The notes beneath the pieces were generated by a model that ran no database searches, had not been told where the DNA came from, and saw only the letters and a list, made by a program, of their open reading frames with translations. From Akkermansia muciniphila (GTDB lineage: Bacteria > Verrucomicrobiota > Verrucomicrobiia > Verrucomicrobiales > Akkermansiaceae): a stretch of DNA of 64,000 bases. A program made the translations under genes and the position numbers. The number at the start of each line of letters is the position of its first letter. The first letter of the stretch is position 1. Shown one piece after another: positions 46,113 to 55,621 of this stretch. The stretch covers positions 1-64,000 of the forward strand of contig CAMDCV010000004.1 of assembly GCA_945890645.1 (NCBI GenBank), written 5' to 3'.

Positions 46113-47480
46113 CTACTTGTCATTGGTGGAGGGGGCGAAGGCTTCTTTGAGGACGGCTTGGAGGAGGTGGGCGGCGTGGGTGCGGGCGTGCTCGATCTCC
46201 GCTTCCAGTGCCCGGCAGGTCGTCATCAGCGCCTCCACCCGCTCCACGATCGCGGCTTGCTCGGCGAGGGGTGGCAAGGGGATGAGGATATTCAGAAGTG
46301 CACCCTTACTGATGTTCGCCTGATTCGCCGCACCTGTTGACGATTCAAAAACGGGATCGAGAAGCGGTGCCAACTTGAGTGCGCGAATTAGAAACGGTTT
46401 ATGGATTTCGGGATGCAGCCTGAAACAGCCAACGCGCTGGTTCTGATAAAGCCGCCTGTCGCCGAAGTGTTCCTCTGTCAGCATGACTGTGAAGCAATAA
46501 TCCTTCTTTTGGTAGGTGCCGGTCATTGTCACCAAGATGTCTCCCGGCTGAAGACGACTAGCCGAAGTTTCTTCAGCAAGGGAATCAGAGATAAATGCAG
46601 GGCGTTTGGAAAGCTCCAACGTATCGGGTTTGATGTTGCCAATTCGCACCACTTGATTGGTCCCGGTTGGAAGGATCGACCCGCTTTGGTATGCCTCGCC
46701 ACCCAGGAACTTCATGTTGATGTCGCCCAACCGGCACCAGTCCCACCCCTGCGGAATCTCGAAGGGGATTTCGGCGGGGGTGATTTTGGGCAGGGGCTTT
46801 TCGGGGCGGAGTTTCTTGGCGGCGATGAGGCAGGCTTTTTCGGCTTGGATGCGGTGGAGGAGCTGGCTCGCGGGTTCCACGTCCGGGTGGGCGGCGCGCC
46901 AGTCGGCGGTCAGCTTGCCCTGAATCGCCTGCTGCAGGATGGCTTGCTTGAGCTTGGCGAGGAGGGATTGCTGGTGGGTGATTTCGTGCTCCAGTTTGAG
47001 TTGTTCGAGCCGGAAGCGGTTTAGCCGCTCGGCCACCGTTATCTGTTCCGAAAGTTTCGGAAGCTTCACCTGAAGCGGAAGGATGTGTTTGGGCTTCAGC
47101 TCAGTCTTGATGCCGCCGGGAATCTGCTCTCTCAACAAATCGCTGAACTCGGGGCTCTTGAAAAACCACTTCAGAAAGTCCACGGAGATTCGGTCAGCAT
47201 TGAACTCGTAGGCGGAGTAATGAATTGTCGCCAACACATCGTCGTCCTCAGCATGGACAGCTATTGCGCCTTTCGCCGCGTTGATACCGGAGATGACCAA
47301 GTCCCCGCTCTTCACGCGGATCATGTCGGTCTTCGTGTCGGTCTCCGCATCCAGATGGATGTTGCCGGAGAAATCGATTTTCTTGATCCGCTGAAGCCCG
47401 AGCTGATTGGCGCTCTCATATTTAATCCGCCCGTCCCGCTCGGTGAGAAATTCGGATAGCTTGGTAGGTTGCCAGTTCAT
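46113..47480 (-). CDS. hsdS: Type I restriction-modification specificity subunit HsdS
   Basis: 455 residues with two target-recognition domains separated and followed by long helical spacers. TRD1 covers ~1-150, the central helix ~150-190 (LEHEITHQQSLLAKLKQAIL), TRD2 ~230-395 (GWDWCRLGDIN...), and the C-terminal helix ends LLQAVLKEAFAPSTNDK. The repeated LPKLSEQ / LPPLAEQ spacer starts are typical. It determines the bipartite DNA target for the HsdM/HsdR complex. It overlaps hsdM by 4 bp (ATGA). Confidence 0.93.
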   Translation of the reverse strand: MNWQPTKLSEFLTERDGRIKYESANQLGLQRIKKIDFSGNIHLDAETDTKTDMIRVKSGDLVISGINAAKGAIAVHAEDDDVLATIHYSAYEFNADRISVDFLKWFFKSPEFSDLLREQIPGGIKTELKPKHILPLQVKLPKLSEQITVAERLNRFRLEQLKLEHEITHQQSLLAKLKQAILQQAIQGKLTADWRAAHPDVEPASQLLHRIQAEKACLIAAKKLRPEKPLPKITPAEIPFEIPQGWDWCRLGDINMKFLGGEAYQSGSILPTGTNQVVRIGNIKPDTLELSKRPAFISDSLAEETSASRLQPGDILVTMTGTYQKKDYCFTVMLTEEHFGDRRLYQNQRVGCFRLHPEIHKPFLIRALKLAPLLDPVFESSTGAANQANISKGALLNILIPLPPLAEQAAIVERVEALMTTCRALEAEIEHARTHAAHLLQAVLKEAFAPSTNDK

Positions 47481-48907
47481 CCGATCTGCTTTTGAAGTTC
47501 AGCAAGGAGTTTGTGCGTCGTTTGCACCGACGCATTGAGCCGGGACAATACTTCTGAGGCCGAAAGGTCTTTTTCCTCTTCCTCGCGATGGGGGTTCTTC
47601 ACATCCAAATCAAAGCCGCGCTTGAGATCCTCGACCTTCACCTTCCAGGCGACGTCGCTTGCCTCGCGTTTGTCCCACCACTCGATGAGCGGCGCGAACT
47701 CGTCGAACTGGATGGCTTTGGTTTTGGAGTAGCTCTTTTGCCCCTCGGGCAGGCGGTGCTCCCAATACCAGATTTCCTTTGTGGGCGTGCCTTTTTGGAA
47801 GAAGAGCAGGTTCGTGGAGACGGTGGCGGGGAAGAAGGTGGACTGCGGGAGGCGGATGATGGTGTGGAGGTTGCAGTCGGTGAGGAGTTTTTCGCGGATG
47901 CGCTCCTTGTAGCCGTCGCCGGTGATGCAGCCATCCGGCAGGACGATGGCGCAGCGGCCACCGGGCTTTAGCAACTGGATCATGAGGATGACGAAGAGGT
48001 CGGCGGATTCCCGGCAGCGGAAGGATTGCGGGAAGTTCGTCTCCACGCCGTCGGCGATGCTGGCGCCGAAAGGCGGATTGGCGAGGATGCACTCCACCTG
48101 CTGCTTGGGCCCGATGGTGTTGTATTCGGTCTTGAGGCTGTCGAGGTAATGCCAGTCTGGCACGTCGAGGCCGTGGAGGATGAGATTGGTGAGGCCGAGG
48201 ACGTAGGAGACGGGCTTCAGCTCCCAGCCGGTGATGGATTTCTGGAGAATGGCCTCGTCGTCGAGGGTGCGGACTTCCTTTTCGCGGATGTAGTCGATGG
48301 CGGCGCTGAGGAAGCCGCCGGTGCCAGCGGCGGGGTCGAGCACCTTTTCGCCGAGCCGGGGCGCGGTCATCTGCGTCATGAGCTGGGTGATGGCGCGGGG
48401 CGTGTAGTATTCGCCCTTGTTCCCGGCATCGCGCAGCTCGACGAGGATGGACTCATAGACGGTGCCGAAGACATGGCGGTCTTCGCTGTTGTTGAAGTCG
48501 AAGCCGTTGAGCTGATTAATGACCTTGCGCAGCTCGTAGCCGGACTTCATGTAGTTGTTGGAGCCATCGAAGACCTCGCGGACGAGGGCGGCGCGCTGGG
48601 GAATCTTAGCGGATTGGAGTTTTTTTAGAGTGGTAAAGAGTCCGTCGGTGGGGTGGTCGATGAATAAAATGAGTTCCTCACCGGTGATGCCCTCGGCATT
48701 GGCGGCCCAGTTGCGCCACTGGAGTTTCTCAGGAATGACGGATTGGTAGCCCTTGCGGATGAGTTCGAGTTCCTGATCCTTATCATCGAGAATTTTCAAA
48801 AAGAGCAACCAGCCGAGCTGCTCGAGACGTTGCGCGTCACCGGAGACCCCGCGATCCTGCCGCATGATATTGCGGACATTTTTGATGATGGAAGAAATAT
48901 TGGGCAT
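47477..48907 (-). CDS. hsdM: Type I restriction-modification methyltransferase HsdM
   Basis: 476 residues from ATG 48907 (MPNISSIIKNVRNIMRQDRG). An N-terminal helical HsdM_N-type domain is followed by an N6-adenine methylase with motif I DPAAGTGGF (191-199) and motif IV NPPF (277-280); GEYYTPRAITQLM precedes motif I. Size and sequence fit the EcoAI/EcoEI-like (type IB) group. With HsdS it methylates the host target; with HsdR it forms the restriction complex. Confidence 0.95.
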   Translation of the reverse strand: MPNISSIIKNVRNIMRQDRGVSGDAQRLEQLGWLLFLKILDDKDQELELIRKGYQSVIPEKLQWRNWAANAEGITGEELILFIDHPTDGLFTTLKKLQSAKIPQRAALVREVFDGSNNYMKSGYELRKVINQLNGFDFNNSEDRHVFGTVYESILVELRDAGNKGEYYTPRAITQLMTQMTAPRLGEKVLDPAAGTGGFLSAAIDYIREKEVRTLDDEAILQKSITGWELKPVSYVLGLTNLILHGLDVPDWHYLDSLKTEYNTIGPKQQVECILANPPFGASIADGVETNFPQSFRCRESADLFVILMIQLLKPGGRCAIVLPDGCITGDGYKERIREKLLTDCNLHTIIRLPQSTFFPATVSTNLLFFQKGTPTKEIWYWEHRLPEGQKSYSKTKAIQFDEFAPLIEWWDKREASDVAWKVKVEDLKRGFDLDVKNPHREEEEKDLSASEVLSRLNASVQTTHKLLAELQKQIG

Positions 48908-49065
48908 GGAAAAATGTGTATCAAATTGTCGCAATTCAGGCTCAAGTGCAAATGAGCGAAAATAAAAACGGCGAATAAATGAGTGGTAAATCGTTGATAA
49001 TGAAGGAAAAAAGTCTGGAGTGCGGGTTAAAAAAGGTTCTAAGCGAAAATGAGCGAAAATAAGAA

Positions 49066-50538
49066 TTACCTGCCCCAGTGAGGAACATAGCGGGCAAATT
49101 TGTGTCCCTGAGCGTCATCGGCGGGTAGGATCACCCCCACCTTTTTTGCTGAGGCGATGACGCGACTGATGGCGGCAATCTTTTCTGATGTCACCCCAAA
49201 TCTCTCGCGAAGACTCTCATTCGTCATGTAGTCACGGAGAAGATAGCGCAGGCAGGCATGGAGGTAGCACGCCTGAACGCGTTCCTGGGTCGTCATGTTT
49301 TCAAAGTCCTTATGAGCAAATAGAACAGCGCGTGTATGCAAGGGAGTGGTCTCAAATCTAGGGGCCGGCAACTGAAATACTTCCGTTTCATGCACGACTT
49401 TATCGATACCGGAACCTCGTTCCTCACAAATGCCGATGCGTCGCATGAGAGAAGCTAGGGCCTCATTGCGCGACTTCGGCGGAGAATCAAGAAATCGGTC
49501 GGTTGCGATGAGCGGCAGCCCAGGATTAGTGATTTCCAGCCGATCATCAAAAATCTCTATCATTGGCCCCGTTCCTGTCTGAGAGAAATCTTGGTGAATG
49601 AGAGCATTGGCAACTAACTCGCGGATGGACATTTCCGGAAACATCGGCACCTCTCTGCGCAGTGCCGTGCCGAGAACCTCATTGTGAGGCAAGCGGCCAT
49701 TGATATAGCCAATGAGGCCTTCGAAACCGTTCGCGTAGCCTTTGGAACCCATCTGTTCATGAAGAGTAACGATGCGCGTCCGTCCCTGATAATGAATCAC
49801 GCGCAGGGCCTTACGCGCTAAACCAGGGAAGTCCGCTAGAGACTTGGCAAATAGGAGGGCACCTAAATTTAAGACGGACCATTTTCCAGAGTCAGTGGTT
49901 GTGATGAGGTTCTCACTTTGTAAGCGTGCTAAAATTTGCTCACGGTTTGATGGTAAATCTATGCCCATCAGATCGAAGTAGGCGGGATAGTCGATCAGCC
50001 GTAGAACTTCCTCGGAAGTAAGTTGGCCGATGGCGGCTAAGCTCTCAAACGGCGTTTTCTCAAACACCCGCCAGAGACCGCGCTCTATTTCAGGAAAGTC
50101 TTTAAGTTTTTTGGTGTAAGATGCATTTCGGATGTATTCGATGCCTTTGAATTGGATTGGAGTATGCGTGGCACGCGGGATTTCTAGAATCACGATAGGC
50201 ATGCCCTCAAGTTGGATGGAGTGAAAGGAAAAGTGCGGTGAAGGCGTGAGCGAGTGCCGCAACCAATTCTCCAATGCTTCATTCCCCACCTTGGCGAACG
50301 ACGTATTAAATGAAGTACCGACTAGTCGATGGGTTCCATCTTCCACGCCCCAGAGCATGTAGGCATATGTTTTGCCCTCTAGAGCGGCAGAATTACTGAG
50401 TGCAGAGATTCGCTCGCCAATCATCGCGGGGTCAGCGTTGTTGTGCTTAAATTCAACCCAAGAAGTCTCGGTAGGCAGCTTACAAAGCTCATACACTAGA
50501 CTCGCGAGGTAGTGGTCTGGTGGGCGAGAGAATGACAT
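49066..50538 (-). CDS. AlbA_2-domain ATPase-like protein inside the type I RM operon
   Basis: 490 residues. The N-terminal part (~20-150) is an AlbA_2/Schlafen-type putative nucleic-acid-binding domain (TSWVEFKHNNADP, then SALSNSAALEGKTYAYMLWG VED region). A GHKL-type ATP-binding segment follows near 303 (MSIRELVANALIHQDFSQTG, then EIFDDRLEITNPG), then winged-helix segments at the C-terminus. Such proteins are often called transcriptional regulators but recur within restriction islands. Its ATG overlaps the hsdR stop by one base (TAATG), so it is translationally coupled to hsdR. 158 bp separate it from hsdM. Confidence 0.85.
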   Translation of the reverse strand: MSFSRPPDHYLASLVYELCKLPTETSWVEFKHNNADPAMIGERISALSNSAALEGKTYAYMLWGVEDGTHRLVGTSFNTSFAKVGNEALENWLRHSLTPSPHFSFHSIQLEGMPIVILEIPRATHTPIQFKGIEYIRNASYTKKLKDFPEIERGLWRVFEKTPFESLAAIGQLTSEEVLRLIDYPAYFDLMGIDLPSNREQILARLQSENLITTTDSGKWSVLNLGALLFAKSLADFPGLARKALRVIHYQGRTRIVTLHEQMGSKGYANGFEGLIGYINGRLPHNEVLGTALRREVPMFPEMSIRELVANALIHQDFSQTGTGPMIEIFDDRLEITNPGLPLIATDRFLDSPPKSRNEALASLMRRIGICEERGSGIDKVVHETEVFQLPAPRFETTPLHTRAVLFAHKDFENMTTQERVQACYLHACLRYLLRDYMTNESLRERFGVTSEKIAAISRVIASAKKVGVILPADDAQGHKFARYVPHWGR

Positions 50539-52931
50539 TAGGCGGATTTGTAAAGTGCGTGAGCAAGAGAAAGAATGGCAGCATCGTACGCGGGCCTGCC
50601 GCCGAAGGCTCGCATGATTTCCACGGGAGTTCCAATCTTACTCAGTGGATCTTGACGTATAATTTCAGGATTTTCGAAGTCTAGGCCACCGTCGTGGGCA
50701 TATTTATCGAGTAAAGCCGTAATTACACTGCGGGCAAGGTCGCCATATTTTGCGAAATAATCGCGTTTCATCACCTGATCGGCGCGTTCTTTACGCGTAA
50801 GTGGTTTCTGATCATAAGCAATGTGACAAATTAAATCGAAAGGATCAAATGCAGAACCGATCTCTTCTTGCAGGGCAGTAAAGAAGACTCCTTGCCGTTC
50901 CAACTCTTCTACGATGGCGCGCTTTTTATCAGCCTGATTCCATGAAGTGAGGAACTCATCGAGAGAAGCATAGGCACTGCGCACATTCTTGCGGGTGTAA
51001 TCACGTAAACTCTCCGTGATGATTCTACCGTCGTCGTCTAGATAGTGTACGCGCTCTTTGAGAATGGTAACTTCCACGCCATTAACTGTAACTTTTCTCT
51101 GTGCTGGATATTCCGCAAACGACTCGGAGGCAATCGACACATCGGGCTTTTCCGGTTCTGGAAAATCAATTTCTTCACCCGTGAATTCATCAGTGACGTT
51201 ATCATCGTCAGATTCTGCATCGGTATCCGATATGTCTTCGTGCTCCGTCGCCAATTTCACCCGCACGGGATCTCCGTCGAACTCCTTATCCGCAAACAAG
51301 GCTGTGACATCACGGAAATCCATAATGGTGAAGTAATGCTTGCCGTAATCCTCATTGATTCGGGTGCCACGTCCGATGATCTGCTTAAACTCAGTCATCG
51401 ATCCGATGTTTGCATCAAGCACGATGAGCTTGCAGGTCTGCGCATCGACACCCGTGGTCATGAGTTTTGAAGTCGTGGCGATTACAGGATACATCTCGGA
51501 AGGGCTGATAAAGGCATCCAAGTGCCGCTTGCCCTCATCATTGTCTCCCGTGATTTGCATCACGTATTTGCTATTCTGAGAAACCAAGTCAGAGTTGGCG
51601 TTCGCTAATTCATGGCGCATTCCTTCGGCGTGCTCGATGTCCACACAGAAGACAATGGTCTTGGAAAAACGATCTGAGCCTTTGAGGAATTCGGTGATTT
51701 TGCGCGCCACGAGTTCACGGCGTTCCTCGACTATTATGTTGCGATCAAAATCGCTGCGGTTGTAGATGCGGTCCTCCACTTCATTTCCTGCCTTGTCCTT
51801 GAACCCTTTCTTTGGCCGCCAGCCTTCAACGTCGATATCGAGAGTGACCTTAATGACTTTATAAGGCGCAAGAAAGCCATCATCGATCCCTTGTTTCAGC
51901 GAATACGTGTAAAGTGGATCGCCGAAGTATTCGGAACTAGAAATTTCCTTAGTCTCCTTTGGCGTCGCTGTAAGTCCAATGTGTGTAGCGTTTCCGAAGT
52001 AATCGAGAATCTCGCGCCATTTGCTATTCTCACGTGCGCTACCGCGATGGCACTCGTCCACAATGACAAGATCGAAGAAATCGGGGCTGAACTGCTTGTA
52101 AGCATCGGCATCGGGATTTTTCGAATCGGATAGCCCCTGATAAAGCGCTAGATAGATGCTGAAGGCAGTATCGATTTGTTTGTGCTTGATTATGGTCATC
52201 GCGCCCTTGAAGTGGCGAAAATCGCCGCGAGCAGTTTGGTCGATCAGTGCCGTCCGATCTGCTAGGAAGAGGATGCGTTTCTTGAGACCACTTTTCCAAA
52301 GTCGATAGATGATCTGAAAAGCTGTGTAAGTCTTGCCCGTGCCTGTGGCCATAACGAGGAGATGGCGGTTGTTCCCTTCGTTGCGGGCGACGGCTTCGAC
52401 CGTGCGGTTGATGGCAATTTGCTGATAGTATCGTGGAGTGCGCTTTGTGCCATCGGAAAAGTAATCCTGCGCGACAATTGCTGCGGCGTCATCGGTGATG
52501 CCTTTAAATGTTTTGTATTTTTGCCAAAGTTGCTCAGGAGAAGGGAAAGCATTAAGCGCGAGTTCTGTCTCGATAGGGCCCGACTTCTCAGTCTTGTCGT
52601 GAAAGAGAAAGCCGTCGCCGTTGCAGCTGAAAACGAAAGGAACGTCAAGTGGTTTGGCGTAACCAAGAGCTTGTTGCATTCCTGCACCGACGGTGTGGTT
52701 GTTGTCTTTAGCCTCAATGACCGCGAGTGGGATGTTCGGCTTGTAGTAAAGAATGTAGTCCACGCGCTTCTGAGCGCCGCGCGCATGGATTTTTCCCCGC
52801 ACATAGATGCGACCATCGGTAAAGCTGACTTCTTCACGAACCTGAGTATCGCTATCCCAGCCTGCCGCTATGAGATTAGGCGTAATATACTTGGTGCAGA
52901 TGTCGCGTTCGCTGAAGGATTTTTTATTCAT
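50538..52931 (-). CDS. hsdR: Type I restriction endonuclease subunit HsdR (type IB-like)
   Basis: 797 residues. The N-terminal PD-ExK nuclease shows D58 and E73-A-K75 (LAVIEAKDNN). The SF2 translocase has Walker A ATGTGKT (195-201), DECH (292-295), TATP (321-324) and QIIGRGTR (517-524). An acidic linker (DTDAESDDDNVTDEF) leads into an EcoEI-like C-terminal domain that docks on HsdM/HsdS. All motifs are intact, so ATP-driven translocation and cleavage of unmodified DNA are expected. The length matches the EcoAI/EcoEI group (~810). Confidence 0.95.
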   Translation of the reverse strand: MNKKSFSERDICTKYITPNLIAAGWDSDTQVREEVSFTDGRIYVRGKIHARGAQKRVDYILYYKPNIPLAVIEAKDNNHTVGAGMQQALGYAKPLDVPFVFSCNGDGFLFHDKTEKSGPIETELALNAFPSPEQLWQKYKTFKGITDDAAAIVAQDYFSDGTKRTPRYYQQIAINRTVEAVARNEGNNRHLLVMATGTGKTYTAFQIIYRLWKSGLKKRILFLADRTALIDQTARGDFRHFKGAMTIIKHKQIDTAFSIYLALYQGLSDSKNPDADAYKQFSPDFFDLVIVDECHRGSARENSKWREILDYFGNATHIGLTATPKETKEISSSEYFGDPLYTYSLKQGIDDGFLAPYKVIKVTLDIDVEGWRPKKGFKDKAGNEVEDRIYNRSDFDRNIIVEERRELVARKITEFLKGSDRFSKTIVFCVDIEHAEGMRHELANANSDLVSQNSKYVMQITGDNDEGKRHLDAFISPSEMYPVIATTSKLMTTGVDAQTCKLIVLDANIGSMTEFKQIIGRGTRINEDYGKHYFTIMDFRDVTALFADKEFDGDPVRVKLATEHEDISDTDAESDDDNVTDEFTGEEIDFPEPEKPDVSIASESFAEYPAQRKVTVNGVEVTILKERVHYLDDDGRIITESLRDYTRKNVRSAYASLDEFLTSWNQADKKRAIVEELERQGVFFTALQEEIGSAFDPFDLICHIAYDQKPLTRKERADQVMKRDYFAKYGDLARSVITALLDKYAHDGGLDFENPEIIRQDPLSKIGTPVEIMRAFGGRPAYDAAILSLAHALYKSA

Positions 52932-53116
52932 ACGGCAAGAGACAGTTTGCCATTAGCGAAGTGGCGGGCGTTGCTGTAAGCGAGGAAAGATTTGTAATCG
53001 TAATTACTGACGATGATTCGCTGGCTATTATCGGTTAGCCCGTATCCGATCTGTTCTCTCCTAACGACATTGCGAAGTGCAGCCGCTTGATCGAAGGAAG
53101 ATTTTGATGAACTCAT
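52928..53116 (-). CDS. Small protein coupled to hsdR (62 aa)
   Basis: It starts MSSSKSSFDQAAALRNVVRR and ends ARHFANGKLSLAV; its TGA overlaps the hsdR ATG (ATGA). No domain is recognised. The overlap and lack of a Shine-Dalgarno for hsdR suggest it mediates coupled translation of the restriction subunit, or encodes a small regulator. It could also be a fortuitous leader frame; an in-frame start six codons upstream is possible. Confidence 0.5.
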   Translation of the reverse strand: MSSSKSSFDQAAALRNVVRREQIGYGLTDNSQRIIVSNYDYKSFLAYSNARHFANGKLSLAV

Positions 53117-53266
53117 GACAAGTGAGAGTAACAAGGGGAGACGGCGGATGCCAAGAGGATTATGGGGGTAAGATTTTTACAGCGTATCACCGGCTTGGGA
53201 ACGTTGGATGAGCTGGAGGGGTAGGTGCAAGAACTCACCATCCGCGGTTGTGCGATGGCTATGAAC

Positions 53267-53284
53267 GTGCCAGGGGACAGGCAC
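53267..53284. repeat. Short REP-like hairpin GTGCC-AGGGGACA-GGCAC
   Basis: Five-base arms GTGCC/GGCAC flank AGGGGACA, a motif resembling REP hairpins linked to REP-associated transposases in many bacteria. It is a single copy between the hsd operon and the next gene. No transposase is nearby. Confidence 0.4.
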
Positions 53285-53376
53285 TTTGCTTTGGCATTGG
53301 AGTTTGGATAGAAAAATTTGGGGCAGAAAAATCATGAGGCTGATGACTTCATTTTCTTGTCACACACTTTTCTGTC

Positions 53377-54357
53377 TTAATGATTCTCTATTGATTCGTT
53401 GTTGAGGCTTGGAGGCGAGACGCCTCCGCCACGGGGGCGTTCGATGGTCAGTAGCGCGCTGTCGATGAGGTCGAGGGCGGTGGTGAAGGTGCTATCGACA
53501 TAGTATAAGCCCCAGACTTCTTTGCCGTTTTCATCGTTGGGTTCGCGTTTGGGGTAGCCGCGTTGGTCTAACAATTGGAAGGTGCGCGGGAGGGTGTTGT
53601 CGATTTCCACGGCATACACCAGTGAGGCTTGATTGTCGCCGGGCTGGTTGATTTCTAACAAGAGGCTGTAGGGGGTGGCATCTTCTTTTGACGCGGCGGG
53701 GAGGATGTAGTCGGCGGGATCGAAGGAGCCATTGGGTGTGGGCGAGGTGACGGCATCGATGGGAGTTTTTTCCGCATCGGCTTTGGCTTTTTCCCAGCCG
53801 GCGTGTTTGAAGGACCAGTAGGGACTTTCCTCGGCGGCGGTGGGAGCGAGCAGAGTTTTGATGTGATAGCCGCCTTGGTTTTCTAACCAAATACTGACGA
53901 CTGGCGGCGGGGTGGTGTCGTACGACGGGCCGGTTTTCACGGCGAGCCGCATTTTATACTCGGGGGAAGGGCTGTAGTGAAAAATCAATTCGTCTTCGCG
54001 CAGATCGAAGCGTTCCATCGCAGGGCCGAGGTTGCCGCTCCAGCCGAGTATGGTTTTTACAGGCGCTGGTTGCCACCAGAAGAGTGCTGTCAGAGAGGCG
54101 GTAATGACGAAGGTGACCCACAGAGCTTTGCTGCGCAGGTAGCTGCTGAGTGGGCGGCTGTTGTTGGTGATGTGGAGGACGATGAGAGCGATGAAGAAAA
54201 ATCCCATCAATGAATGCAAGCCGATGATGCCGAGGGAAAATGGCTGGATGAAGGCGAGCACGCCGGTCACGGCGAGCACGAGAAAGGTCAGTGCGGTGAG
54301 CAGCGAAACGCTTCTCCTGCGCAGTGTGCCGAGCTGGGGATTTTTTTTGTTAGACAT
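53377..54357 (-). CDS. DUF4405-like membrane protein with extracytoplasmic DUF2271-like region
   Basis: 326 residues. Three N-terminal hydrophobic helices (~20-40, 43-63, 80-98) include GLHSLMGFFFIALIVLHITNN, the two-histidine pattern of DUF4405, suggesting a heme- or quinone-linked membrane anchor. The remaining ~220 residues lie outside (PPVVSIWLENQGGYHIKTLL resembles DUF2271). The final ~17 residues (RPRGGGVSPPSLNNES...) are encoded by a GGAGGCG-type palindrome and may be a repeat-derived tail. It overlaps the flavoprotein gene by 8 bp. With apbE it suggests an electron-transfer module. Confidence 0.65.
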   Translation of the reverse strand: MSNKKNPQLGTLRRRSVSLLTALTFLVLAVTGVLAFIQPFSLGIIGLHSLMGFFFIALIVLHITNNSRPLSSYLRSKALWVTFVITASLTALFWWQPAPVKTILGWSGNLGPAMERFDLREDELIFHYSPSPEYKMRLAVKTGPSYDTTPPPVVSIWLENQGGYHIKTLLAPTAAEESPYWSFKHAGWEKAKADAEKTPIDAVTSPTPNGSFDPADYILPAASKEDATPYSLLLEINQPGDNQASLVYAVEIDNTLPRTFQLLDQRGYPKREPNDENGKEVWGLYYVDSTFTTALDLIDSALLTIERPRGGGVSPPSLNNESIENH

Positions 54358-55621
54358 CGCCCGGGATGATCGCGCCGTGAGTGCGGAGGAGGTCGTGGAT
54401 TTCCTTCAGGGGCACGTCCAAGGGCGTGGTATTCGCTTTTGCGGCGAGCGCGGCGGCGGCACCGGCGGCTTGGCCCATGCCCATGCAGGAGGCTTGTACG
54501 CGCAGGCCGGAGTTGGCGAGTCGGTCACTGCTGACGCAGCGCCCGGCGACCATGATGTTGCGGCTGCCCTTGGGGATCAGTGCGCGCAGGGGAATGGTGG
54601 GGATGATGCCTGGCTTGAGTGGTTCTGGTTTCACGCCGCTCTTGGTGTGGAGATCGACAGGATAAAACGCATAGCAAATGGCATCGTCGAATTTTTTCCC
54701 CGAGCGGTAATCGTTCACGGTGATGAGTGTTTCGCCTTCGATGCGGAAGCTTTCGCGGAAGCCGGTTTCCGGCTGTAGGTGCATGAGGCGTTGGTTTTTC
54801 TTGCGCAGTTCTTCGAGGATGGATTTGCGACCGGTGAGATTGGCGGTTGTGACGGTGCGCGAGTTGGTGGAGTCGGCGCCGTGGACGTAAAGGCGGTGGA
54901 TTTGATTTCGTCCGGGATCGTGTGCTTTGCCCATCATGTATAGGAAGGAACCAGGCTGGCGCTCGTCTTCGCGCAGGCGTGGCAGACCTAACAATCCGAC
55001 GACTTCCGCACCGCCCGTGCAATCGATGATTTGCTTGCATGTCACGCGGCGTTTGGTGCCGAAGCCGATGCAATCGACTTGCCAGCCGTCAGCGGATTTG
55101 GTGACGGCTTGCGGGAATTCGTAGTAGGCGATTTGCACACCGGCTTTTTCGCATTTTTCTTCGGCAAGGATCGCGTAGAGGAATTGGTTGATGAAGACTT
55201 GGTTTTGCCAATGGTGTTGCGGGACTTTGGCAAAGTTGGGAAATGTGCCGCTATCAAGCTCGACACTTTCTTTCACCAACTCCCAGCCGATGCCGGCGAT
55301 GATTTGTTTGCCCCACGCATCGAAGAGTCCGGGAAAGGCGACACCGCCGGTGGTCATAGCACCACCTAGCTGCGCGCCGCGTTCGATGAGTAGTGTTTTC
55401 ACTCCTGCGAGTCCCGCTTGGATCGCAGCAACGTGACCAGCGGTGCCGCCACCAATTACTAGCACATCAACGGTTTGCTCGATCTCGGCTGTAAACGCAT
55501 CAGGCGTGGGCGCGGCCTGTACCTCTGAAGTCGTGGCGACGCCAAAGCCTAATCCTGCGCCACCAAGAAGGGTGTGTTGCAGGAAATTTCTGCGGCTATG
55601 TTTTTTATCGTCGTTCATCAT
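54350..55621 (-). CDS. Tat-exported FAD-dependent oxidoreductase
   Basis: 423 residues. A twin-arginine signal (SRRNFLQHTLLGGAGLGFGV, RR at 10-11) precedes an FAD_oxidored-type domain with the Rossmann motif VLVIGGGTAG (54-62) and a second dinucleotide-contact region (RNIMVAGRCVSSDRLANSGL). Such proteins are common in PVC genomes near sugar-degradation genes; the substrate is unknown. The start overlaps the apbE stop (ATGA), giving the order apbE - flavoprotein - membrane protein. Confidence 0.87.
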   Translation of the reverse strand: MMNDDKKHSRRNFLQHTLLGGAGLGFGVATTSEVQAAPTPDAFTAEIEQTVDVLVIGGGTAGHVAAIQAGLAGVKTLLIERGAQLGGAMTTGGVAFPGLFDAWGKQIIAGIGWELVKESVELDSGTFPNFAKVPQHHWQNQVFINQFLYAILAEEKCEKAGVQIAYYEFPQAVTKSADGWQVDCIGFGTKRRVTCKQIIDCTGGAEVVGLLGLPRLREDERQPGSFLYMMGKAHDPGRNQIHRLYVHGADSTNSRTVTTANLTGRKSILEELRKKNQRLMHLQPETGFRESFRIEGETLITVNDYRSGKKFDDAICYAFYPVDLHTKSGVKPEPLKPGIIPTIPLRALIPKGSRNIMVAGRCVSSDRLANSGLRVQASCMGMGQAAGAAAALAAKANTTPLDVPLKEIHDLLRTHGAIIPGDV

